Below are positions 56,469-64,000 of a stretch of DNA of 64,000 bases, piece after piece. The translations under genes and the position numbers were made by a program. Source of the DNA: Arenibacter sp. F26102 (GTDB lineage: Bacteria > Bacteroidota > Bacteroidia > Flavobacteriales > Flavobacteriaceae); NCBI RefSeq assembly GCF_023015865.1, contig NZ_JALKBC010000006.1, positions 186,001 to 250,000 of the forward strand. Direction: 5' to 3'. The notes beneath the pieces were generated by a model. That model ran no database searches, had not been told where the DNA came from, and saw nothing but the letters and a program-made list of their open reading frames with translations. The first letter of the stretch is position 1; the number at the start of each line of letters is the position of its first letter.

Positions 56469-59400
56469 TTAAAGAATTTTAAAATATGTTGTGAATTTTG
56501 TCCCCTTATCCAATTCACTTTCCACCTCAATTTTACCACCCATAGCTTCAATTTGATTTTTACTGATAAAAAGCCCTATGCCACGAGCTTCTGGATGACT
56601 ATGAAATGTTTTGTACATCCCAAAAAGCTTGGATCCATGTCGGTCCAAATCGATCCCAAGACCATTATCGGAAATACTTAAAAAAGCATAATCCCCAGCG
56701 CTTCCACTGTTTATATTTAGCACGACCGGCCGATCTGGAGATTGATATTTTATGGCGTTGGTAATTAGATTAAGTATAATACTCTCCAAATAGGCATGTA
56801 CGGCGAGTACATTAATATCCTCATCAACCTCCAATTCTATTTGTGCATTGTTTTTCTTAATTAAGGAATCAACCGTTTTTAAGGCTTTCTTAACATTTTC
56901 CAATAAATTTTGGGTGGTTAAAGTCGAGCTTACCTTGGAATTTATTTCAACAATCTCATTCAGCTGGTAAATGGTCTCGTTCATGTTATCCGAAACTACC
57001 TTAATATTACGGTAGTATTCATTTTTATTTATTTTGGGATCATCTTGAACGGCCAAATCCAACAACATGGAAATATTGCTGGTATGTGATCTTAAATTAT
57101 GAGAAACGATATGGGCAAAATTGGTGAGGCGGTTATTGTGCTCGGTAAGATTTTCGGTCAATTGCTTTTTATCCGAAATATCCTGTATCTGGGCCACCAA
57201 ATGGGTAAATCTGCCTGCATCGTTCTTAACGGCAGATATAGCAGCATTTACCCAAACATAACTCCCATTTTTATGCACACAACGTTTCTCAAATTTAAAC
57301 ACCCCTTTGCCCCCACTTTCAATTTCTTTCAACATAGCTTCCAGCACCTCCATATCCTCTGGATGTGCCAAATCGAATATTGTTTTTCTAAGTACTTCGG
57401 CTTGGTTATATCCAAGTATTTCACATATTCTAGGGTTAACCTCTCGTAGCCTTCCCTGCAAATCTATGACCAACATTCCAATCGCTGCATGCTCAAAAGT
57501 TGTCCTAAATATTTCTTCACTAAATGAAAGCTCCAATTTCAATCTCTTTTCATGGTCAATATCTTGCATAAGCCCAGATATCCGAATGCATTTCCCATCT
57601 TTAAATTCTGGTACTCCTATATGACGAGCCCAAAACATTCCTTTTGACTTAGTTAATATTTCAACTTCAAAATCGAAACTTTTTCCATCCACTACAGCCG
57701 AATTTAAAATTTCGGCAATACGGGCCTGATCCTTTTTTCGCGCGTAATTGGCAATCGAGAATTCTAGCTTATGTGGTTCATAGTCATAGGCCTCTAGCAT
57801 TCTTATTAGATTTTCACTCCAGACCACCTTATTCTCCACGGGTAAATATACCCATGAGCCAATTTTACCAATTTCATGGGATTGCTCCAGGAGGTTTTTA
57901 TTTTCTATAAGGAGTAATTCGTTTTTCTTACGATCGGTAATGTCCTCTACCTGCGACAATAGGTGCATATACTCTCCCTTATCGTTTTTAATAGCTGACA
58001 AAGAGTGATTTACCCAAATAATATCACCATTTTTATGAATGAACCGCTTTTCCACTTTATAAGAATCCCTTTTTTGATCCATTACTTCGGACAATAAGGC
58101 CTGAGATTTTGCATAATCGTCGGGGTAAGTAATATTTACTAAGGATAATTTACGTAATTCTACCCTAGAGTAGCCAATAATACGACTGAGATTGTGGTTG
58201 GATTTCTGTAGATTTCCTTTTAAATCGATAAAGGCCATACCGTGCTGGGTATGTTCAAAGGTTTGCCTCAATTCCTCTTCCTTGACCGCTAAATCCCTCG
58301 TTGCCCTTGTCTTTTCATCTATATCCTGAAAAAACCCATATAACCTGGTACATACTCCATCCACCATTTCCGCAATTCCAATCGTTCTGGACCAAAATGA
58401 CGTTTGGTCAGCTGTAACTACCTGTAGATCAATATCAAAGCCTTCTCCTTCTTCAGTGGCTGTTTTTATGGCCTGGATTAGGACCGCTCTGTGCTCTCCT
58501 TCCTGAAAAAAGAGATATACTTCTTCTAAGGTTGGGACATAATCCTCAGACACCTTTACCATTTTTTTAATTGTTGGGCTCCAATAAACTGTATTGGTTA
58601 CAAAATCCAACTCCCAAATACCAATTTTCGCTGCTTCATTGATACGCTTCATTATGTCCGTGTTATGGGCCAATAGAAGTTCATTCTTTTTGCGTTCTGT
58701 TATATCTTGTACTTGGGACACAAAATGTATAAGGTCTCCCTGATCATTATGTATTGCGGACATGGATATATTAGCCCAAATAACAGATCCGTCCTTGTGT
58801 ATAAACCTATGCTCTAACCTTATATATTTATGCTTACCATGAAACAATTCTTCTATAAAAGTTCGATTTATTTTTAAGTCGTCCGGATATGCAATTCGCT
58901 CCAGATCCATCTGCTGTAATTCAGCCTCGGTATAACCGAAAATATGGCAAAATCTTTTGTTGGCTTTTATCAATATATTTTGACCATCTATCAAAGCCAT
59001 TCCCACGGACGAATGGTTAAAGGTTTGCCTAAATTGCTCCTCCCTAAACCTAATTTCCAATTGCACCTTTTTAATTTCATCAATGTCCTGAATAAGTCCA
59101 TATAACTTAACACACTTATTTTCACTGTGTTCGGAGGCACCTATTACCCTTACCCATTTCAAATTTCCGTTCTGTGTTTTTAGCTGCAATTGCTCGTCAA
59201 ACTCCATAGGTTTTAACAGGGACTGGGAAACAACCTTCTTTATACGTTCACGATTTTCACCTTCCAAATAAAAATCCAAGCCTGCTTCCAAGGTAGGGGA
59301 ATAATCTTCCGACACCTCGTGTATTTGCTTATTGACTTTACTCCAGAAAATATTATTTTCCTCTTGATCAACTTCCCAATAACCGATTTTTGCAGCTTCA

Positions 59401-60266
59401 CTGGAACGTTCAAAAAGATTCTTATACTTTTCCAACAAGATTTCATTGGTTTTACGACTATTTATGTCGTAATGAATCCCAGATACAATTTCGGGAAGGC
59501 CATCTTCACCGTATTTGGTAATCTCTCCACGGCTTAAGACCCATACCCAATGCCCCATTTTATGTAGCATTCTAAATTCTACCTCGTAAATACCATTTTC
59601 TTTAACATGATTTTCCAAGGAAATATCAATAGCCTCAATATCCTCTGGGTGAACCAGCTGTATAAAAGTGCCGTAGGTTAATGGTTCCAGCTCGGTTAAG
59701 GTATATCCGAACATTTCTGCCCATCTTTCATTACAGACAACATTCCCCGTTTTTAAATTACCTTCCCATATCCCTATATTGGCCCCTTTTACAACATTTA
59801 TATAATGTTCTTTCCAAACCGTTAATTGTCTTTCATCTTCTTTGTATTTTTCAATACTGAAGGCAGAACCCAGAATGGCATGGGCAACCCCTGATTCATC
59901 CAATACCAAATTACCCCTTAAATTGAACCATAAGGAATCACCCTTTAAATGATTAAATCTTACATCTATGTTCAATGGATATTTTACAGAATTGCTGATA
60001 TGCCTTTCACAGGCCTCTTGAATAAGTACTAGATCTTCCTGATTGATCAATGACAGGAAATTGACCTTTATAACTTTATTGGCCGTTGACGAATAACCTA
60101 GTAGTTGTGACAGCTTATAACTAATACCTCCCCTTTCCGGATTTATTATATTCCAACACCATATGCCATCCGTAAAATTTTCTTGGACGAGATCTAAAAA
60201 ATCAGCTTCACTATTTAGTAGATCGCCAAATTCATTTTGTAAGGCAGTCATATTGCTTTTTGGCAT
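56469..60266 (-). CDS. Cytosolic multi-PAS sensor histidine kinase (eight PAS domains)
   Basis: A 1265-residue kinase without transmembrane segments. Eight PAS domains can be counted from about 20 to 1035, each of the PAS-PAC type. The HisKA helix has the phospho-accepting His in IVSHNLRSHTSN (about residue 1055), and the HATPase domain has NLITNAIKYQ, ISDNGLGIDL and GIGLFISKNQIEAMGG. PAS domains 3-8 form three pairs alternating between an AKIGxWE type and an HxxxGMxxID type, a sign of internal duplication. The signal is unknown. Likely pairs with the receiver at 55869. Confidence 0.9.
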   Translation of the reverse strand: MPKSNMTALQNEFGDLLNSEADFLDLVQENFTDGIWCWNIINPERGGISYKLSQLLGYSSTANKVIKVNFLSLINQEDLVLIQEACERHISNSVKYPLNIDVRFNHLKGDSLWFNLRGNLVLDESGVAHAILGSAFSIEKYKEDERQLTVWKEHYINVVKGANIGIWEGNLKTGNVVCNERWAEMFGYTLTELEPLTYGTFIQLVHPEDIEAIDISLENHVKENGIYEVEFRMLHKMGHWVWVLSRGEITKYGEDGLPEIVSGIHYDINSRKTNEILLEKYKNLFERSSEAAKIGYWEVDQEENNIFWSKVNKQIHEVSEDYSPTLEAGLDFYLEGENRERIKKVVSQSLLKPMEFDEQLQLKTQNGNLKWVRVIGASEHSENKCVKLYGLIQDIDEIKKVQLEIRFREEQFRQTFNHSSVGMALIDGQNILIKANKRFCHIFGYTEAELQQMDLERIAYPDDLKINRTFIEELFHGKHKYIRLEHRFIHKDGSVIWANISMSAIHNDQGDLIHFVSQVQDITERKKNELLLAHNTDIMKRINEAAKIGIWELDFVTNTVYWSPTIKKMVKVSEDYVPTLEEVYLFFQEGEHRAVLIQAIKTATEEGEGFDIDLQVVTADQTSFWSRTIGIAEMVDGVCTRLYGFFQDIDEKTRATRDLAVKEEELRQTFEHTQHGMAFIDLKGNLQKSNHNLSRIIGYSRVELRKLSLVNITYPDDYAKSQALLSEVMDQKRDSYKVEKRFIHKNGDIIWVNHSLSAIKNDKGEYMHLLSQVEDITDRKKNELLLIENKNLLEQSHEIGKIGSWVYLPVENKVVWSENLIRMLEAYDYEPHKLEFSIANYARKKDQARIAEILNSAVVDGKSFDFEVEILTKSKGMFWARHIGVPEFKDGKCIRISGLMQDIDHEKRLKLELSFSEEIFRTTFEHAAIGMLVIDLQGRLREVNPRICEILGYNQAEVLRKTIFDLAHPEDMEVLEAMLKEIESGGKGVFKFEKRCVHKNGSYVWVNAAISAVKNDAGRFTHLVAQIQDISDKKQLTENLTEHNNRLTNFAHIVSHNLRSHTSNISMLLDLAVQDDPKINKNEYYRNIKVVSDNMNETIYQLNEIVEINSKVSSTLTTQNLLENVKKALKTVDSLIKKNNAQIELEVDEDINVLAVHAYLESIILNLITNAIKYQSPDRPVVLNINSGSAGDYAFLSISDNGLGIDLDRHGSKLFGMYKTFHSHPEARGIGLFISKNQIEAMGGKIEVESELDKGTKFTTYFKIL

Positions 60267-60760
60267 AAAATCGTCCTATTTTAATTATAACGTTTCCTAA
60301 ACTTCCTATACACATTCACACTGGAATTAGATCCAAAATTATGGTATTAATATCCAACAGGATATACTAATCCCAACTTGAACCAGTATTTACAAAGCAA
60401 GGTTGTGCCGTGCAGTTGGTCCACCATTAAATGGTTACTTAAAAGGAGAGGGGGGAATACCTAGTAGTCGTAATATATTTCTCTATTGCTATTGACTTAA
60501 TATTATTCAGGTACAAACAGTGTATTTTCAAATATAAACAAAGAAATCGTTAACACTAAAACGATTTCAAAATTGTTAAATTATATCGGCCTTAAAATTT
60601 ATATAAATACAATCGGATATATTTTCGCCGACGTAAAAAAAAATAGGAAATGGCCACAAAAAAAGATAGGTTATTTGAAAAACTCTCAAAATTTCCAACA
60701 ATGTTGGACAGTCCTTTTTTATGGCCTATTAAGCTCTCCTATATACTTACATTGTCAGCA
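60267..60760. other. Intergenic stretch between kinase and ppc
   Basis: About 494 bp without a confident gene. A 63-codon frame at 60573-60764 is AT-rich and lacks support. The stretch holds the kinase promoter and the 3' end of the ppc transcript, and a 9-bp inverted repeat at 60543-60568 listed separately. Confidence 0.4.
60543..60568. repeat. Inverted repeat GAAATCGTT / AACGATTTC
   Basis: GAAATCGTT (60543-60551) is followed after 8 bp by its exact complement AACGATTTC (60560-60568). The 9-mer is also contained in the LacI-type dyad upstream of xylBA (29689-29697). It could be an operator or a weak hairpin. Confidence 0.55.
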
Positions 60761-63307
60761 TTAGGCAGAATTCCGACTTGCATTAATATTTCCATATAGG
60801 GACCTAATAACTATTTTCTCATATAAATCCTTATACTCGGTATCCTTACTCATTTGTTGAAGGGCAAATTGTTGGATGACCAATAAAGGCAACACAATAT
60901 TTTCCCTGATTTTAACCGACTCCCTTGAAACCGATTCTTTTTCCATCAAAATCTTGGAATCTGAAATAAGCAATAACATTTCTTTGGATAGCAAATATTC
61001 CTCATGTAGAATTGTCCAGAAATCGCCATATTCCTTATCGTCCTTCATATAGCTGGTCAACTCAAAATAACATTTGGCCAAGGACATCATACTATTGAGC
61101 ATAAGCGCCTTAAACAAAGGGACATCTTTGAACATTTTTTTCAAATCACCTAATCTCCCTTGATCCTTTAAAATCTTAATAGCAGTACCAATACCAAAAT
61201 AACCTGGAACATTCTGCTTAAGTTGACTCCAAGACCCTACAAAAGAAATAGCTCTTAAATCCGTCAGCTCCAGTTTTTTCTTATGGCCTCTTTTCCCCGG
61301 CCTACTACCTATATTCGCTTTTTGGTAGTATTTTAAAGTACTTTTATCTTCCAGGTACGAGATAAATTTATCATGATTCTTTAAATCATCATATTTTTTA
61401 AAACTTAAATCGGACAAGGATTCCAACAATTGTCTGGATTCTTTGGAAATAATATTTTCCTTACCGAAAAAATTATTGGAAAGACCTGCCGTTAATAATT
61501 GTTCACAGTTATGTATAAACTGTTCCTTGGTACCATAAGTACTTGTTATTGTCTGCCCCTGAATGGTTAGTTGAATTTCATTATTGGCAATGTCCTTTGT
61601 TTGTGCCGCGTAGAACCTATGGGTTTTTCCTCCGCCACGGGCCGGTGGTCCTCCACGACCGTCAAAAAATATAGCCTTAATATTATTTTGATCACAAACG
61701 GCAGACAATTTTTCTTTAGTCTTGAAAATTTCCCAATTTGCCTTTACATATCCTCCATCTTTGGTTCCATCGGAAAACCCGAGCATTATGGTCTGCTTAT
61801 TACTGCGCTGATCCAAATGCTTTATATAAGCAGGGAGATCAAACAATTGATTCATAGTATCTTCAGAACTTTCCATTCCTTTCATGGTCTCGAACAAAGG
61901 AATGATATCGAAGGTAATTTTATCAGAATCCCAACCACACCATCTAAATAGTCCAAAAACAAATAGAACAGAAAAGATATCCTCGGAATTACTAATAACA
62001 TAGCGATTGCAGCCTTCTTCCCCATTTTTTTCCTGAATCCCTCTTAACTGGAGTATATTCTGGATGGTTTCGCGGACAATATCTTCCTCAAAGCTCTGTT
62101 TTTGTAGGTTGATATCCTTATGGAGCAGGATATCTATTAATTCCTGTTTATCCAGTTCATCAATATTATCAGAAATATATCCGTTCTCTTTAAGAATTGC
62201 TTCTACCACTTGCCTATGAACACTATGGTCTTGCCTAATATCCAAAGTGGCAAAATGCGTTCTAAATATTTTTACCTTGTCTATAAGATAATCTAAATCC
62301 TTTAGGTATAACTTGTGGTATTTATTTATCAATATCGACCTAATTTCAAGAAGTGGTTCTATAATTTCATCGTAGCGCAACACTTTACTGGCGTCGAACA
62401 TGGTATTGTACAACCGTCCCCTTAAATTGGATATGACATCCTGCAGTTCCCTAAAAGTTAATTTTTGCTGCAAGTTTTTTACATCGTGATAATAACATTT
62501 CATTAGGGTGATACGAAGCTCATCGGCCACATCCTTGGTAATACTGGAAGTTACAAAAGGGTTTCCATCCCTATCCCCCCCAGGCCAAAACCCAAGTTTC
62601 ATAATATTGTGATTATTAAAATCCATATCACCAATATTATCCTTGATGTAGGCATAAAGGTCACCAACTGCATCATAATAGACATTTCGTAAAATGTATA
62701 TTATATTTTTGGCTTCATCCAAGGGAGTTGGTTTTTTAGCATTGATCAAGGAGGTTAGCCCCAATTGTTGGAGCACAAGATCAATGTCATTGATTTTATT
62801 TTCCAAAATCAGACTCCTTAAATTACTAATTATATCCAATACAGCCGGTGTATAAAATTGTGTAGGATGTGCCGTTAAAACGATACGAGCACTAAAAGTG
62901 GACAATTTTTCCGAAATCTGGTCCCAACTTTTATTTTTGTCCACAAGCTGAAAATAATCACCAATAGTCAATGAACTACTGTGTTTCTGAAGACTTGGAA
63001 AGGCTGCATCCTCAACACTGTCATACAACACAACTTGTCTTTCCACATACTGAATAATCCGGAACATAAAATCTATCCTGTCTTTTTCCGAATCTATCTT
63101 TGCATAGTTTTGAAAAAAAGTGTCCAAAATTTCCTGTGGATTTTTCCCTGACTTCAACCCCTTTTCGGCCTGATCCAATAATAATGGAATAAGCATTCCA
63201 ACATTTTCAATATTTCTATACGGCAAATTAAGAAACAAGCTGTTATAAATATTGAACTTGTTATGGACCGATTTTTTAAACTCGTCTAATCTCTCTGATT
63301 GATGCAT
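60761..63307 (-). CDS. ppc: Phosphoenolpyruvate carboxylase, Bacteroidota type
   Basis: An 848-residue enzyme that carboxylates PEP to oxaloacetate to refill the TCA cycle. Active-site segments are VLTAHPTQFYTP (the family TAHPTE has Gln here), DIRQDHSVHRQV, GFSDGTKDGGYVKANW (family GYSDSxKDxG), FFDGRGGPPARGGGKT and SRPGKRG. The C-terminus ends NINASRNSA, not the usual MRNTG, which is seen in other divergent forms. It is slightly shorter than the E. coli enzyme (883). Confidence 0.93.
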   Translation of the reverse strand: MHQSERLDEFKKSVHNKFNIYNSLFLNLPYRNIENVGMLIPLLLDQAEKGLKSGKNPQEILDTFFQNYAKIDSEKDRIDFMFRIIQYVERQVVLYDSVEDAAFPSLQKHSSSLTIGDYFQLVDKNKSWDQISEKLSTFSARIVLTAHPTQFYTPAVLDIISNLRSLILENKINDIDLVLQQLGLTSLINAKKPTPLDEAKNIIYILRNVYYDAVGDLYAYIKDNIGDMDFNNHNIMKLGFWPGGDRDGNPFVTSSITKDVADELRITLMKCYYHDVKNLQQKLTFRELQDVISNLRGRLYNTMFDASKVLRYDEIIEPLLEIRSILINKYHKLYLKDLDYLIDKVKIFRTHFATLDIRQDHSVHRQVVEAILKENGYISDNIDELDKQELIDILLHKDINLQKQSFEEDIVRETIQNILQLRGIQEKNGEEGCNRYVISNSEDIFSVLFVFGLFRWCGWDSDKITFDIIPLFETMKGMESSEDTMNQLFDLPAYIKHLDQRSNKQTIMLGFSDGTKDGGYVKANWEIFKTKEKLSAVCDQNNIKAIFFDGRGGPPARGGGKTHRFYAAQTKDIANNEIQLTIQGQTITSTYGTKEQFIHNCEQLLTAGLSNNFFGKENIISKESRQLLESLSDLSFKKYDDLKNHDKFISYLEDKSTLKYYQKANIGSRPGKRGHKKKLELTDLRAISFVGSWSQLKQNVPGYFGIGTAIKILKDQGRLGDLKKMFKDVPLFKALMLNSMMSLAKCYFELTSYMKDDKEYGDFWTILHEEYLLSKEMLLLISDSKILMEKESVSRESVKIRENIVLPLLVIQQFALQQMSKDTEYKDLYEKIVIRSLYGNINASRNSA

Positions 63308-63403
63308 ACATCTTTAATTACATTCTACATTATCAATTTCCACAAAATATGGAAACATGAATTTCAAAAATTAAATATCGGCATATTTTTAGATTTGAGG
63401 TAA

Positions 63404-63590
63404 GAATTATGCTCCAAACATCAAAATTTTATGGGGACACCTCAAAATCAATCCACTTCACAACAATAATTTTCCAAACGGATTACAACAGCTTACATTT
63501 ACATTGTAATAATAGAAAAGTAATTTTTTCATTTTCATATAGTGTTCTCGTAAAAGAGCTTTGTCTTAATGGCAAGGCTCTTTTTAGTTT
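63404..63590 (+). ncRNA. Candidate small RNA between TAnnTTTG box and terminator
   Basis: A perfect -10 element TAGATTTG (63390-63397) precedes about 185 bp that end in a terminator-like hairpin. No convincing upstream TTG was seen at 17-23 bp. No known RNA family was recognised; the call rests on promoter and terminator signals only. Confidence 0.3.
63552..63585 (+). terminator. Intrinsic terminator-like hairpin
   Basis: AAAAGAGC (63552-63559) with following TTTG pairs with CAAG plus GCTCTTTT (63573-63584), ending in TTTTT. No recognised gene ends here. Confidence 0.6.
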
Positions 63591-63768
63591 CTACCTATTT
63601 AAAGCCAGCTCTATTAAATTGCCTGGTTAAAAGGAAAATATAAGCGGATTATTCATTATTGTTATGTTTCTTAATTGCTAGTTTTATTAACCAGAAAAAA
63701 TTGAGTAAAACTAATAGTAGATTGTTCTTACATTTTACTCAAGTGGTTCTTATTGTTTTATTATCGGT

Positions 63769-63935
63769 TTTCGTGAATCTCCGATTTAGTTCATTGATTT
63801 CTGCTTGTTATGTCTTGGCATTCATGAACCTTCGGTTTCTTTACGGGCCAATGAAACCCAACTTAGGAGGTTCATGAATACCTTATTCCAAAATATGTAG
63901 GCCATGAATAAATGGAAACCGCAGGTTCACGAATT
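63769..63935. repeat. Degenerate inverted repeats of a TTCATGAACCT unit
   Basis: TTCATGAACCT at 63821-63831 has its exact complement AGGTTCATGAA at 63868-63878. Related units are TTCGTGAATCT near 63770 (plus strand) and a complement at 63914-63935 (GGAAACCGCAGGTTCACGAA). The spacing is irregular. Confidence 0.55.
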
Positions 63936-64000
63936 CATATTTAACAAAATATCAAGCCATGAGCTAAATTATTTCCAAGGCTTCAATAATTCTTTGCGGC

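Larger units (their letters stand above)
63308..64000. other. Right-edge stretch without a confident gene
   Basis: No protein family was recognised. Two plus-strand frames (63409-63630 and 63659-63877) have no domain signature. A perfect TAnnTTTG box lies at 63390-63397 and a terminator-like hairpin at 63552-63585, so an untranslated transcript is possible. The last 230 bp hold inverted repeats. Confidence 0.4.

Noticed and set aside
60573-60764. 63-codon frame between the kinase and ppc genes
   Set aside because: AT-rich, no domain, no clear start context.
63659-63877. 72-codon frame near the right edge
   Set aside because: Spans the inverted repeats and lacks a recognisable protein pattern; its hydrophobicity reflects T-rich DNA.
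1-64000. CRISPR arrays, rRNA, tRNA, prophage or intact insertion sequences
   Set aside because: None was seen on reading the sequence by eye; a tRNA could be missed without a covariance search.

Overview
The window looks like a chromosomal segment of a marine-type member of the Flavobacteriaceae (Bacteroidota). The evidence is the AT-rich sequence, the TAnnTTTG-type -10 elements typical of this phylum, a ccoN-ccoO fusion with a single-haem CcoP, the Bacteroidota-type homogentisate dioxygenase and PEP carboxylase, and many SusC/D-independent sugar-acid genes. No rRNA, tRNA, CRISPR array, prophage or intact insertion sequence was recognised. The genus is not determined.

Layout. 0.5-4 kb: histidine and tyrosine catabolism enzymes (hutG, hmgA) and a Nudix-fold regulator. 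4-22.6 kb: a microaerobic respiration block. It holds a universal stress protein, an Fnr/Crp regulator divergent from the copper ATPase ccoI, the full cbb3 oxidase operon (ccoS-ccoNO-ccoQ-ccoP-ccoG-ccoH-tauE-like), hemN and a second stress protein. Five promoters in this block share one operator geometry: a TGAY-N4-RTCA palindrome centred exactly 33 bp from the centre of a TAnnTTTG-like box. The block is interrupted by a HEAT/cytochrome c gene broken by one amber codon (8.7-11.4 kb) and by a PIG-L deacetylase and an amidohydrolase (18-20 kb). 22.8-24.9 kb: a sugar-1-phosphate nucleotidyltransferase and a NahK-like kinase, probably an amino-sugar salvage pair. 24.9-29.5 kb: LacI regulator, DUF559 endonuclease next to a hairpin-rich element, xylA and xylB. 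29.8-33.5 kb: a siroheme-synthase-type dehydrogenase and a proC-proB-proA operon.

33.9-39.9 kb: a 2-aminoethylphosphonate degradation operon (phnA, phnY, phnW) with a GlpT-like transporter that has decayed to a pseudogene, plus an XRE-cupin regulator. 40-55.7 kb: a hexuronate region. It contains a TRAP transporter, mannonate dehydratase (uxuA), a fructuronate-reductase-like SDR, uronate isomerase (uxaC) and a LacI regulator, mixed with two Gfo/Idh/MocA proteins, a DUF6807/PmoA lipoprotein, a ThuA-like protein and a large cytochrome c lipoprotein. This last set has no settled function and is the best candidate here for an undescribed pathway. 55.9-60.3 kb: a single-domain response regulator and an eight-PAS histidine kinase. 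60.8-63.3 kb: PEP carboxylase. The last 690 bp hold no confident gene but carry a terminator-like hairpin and degenerate inverted repeats.

Positions, motifs and spacings were read by eye. Family names come from recognition of motifs and were not checked by a database search.
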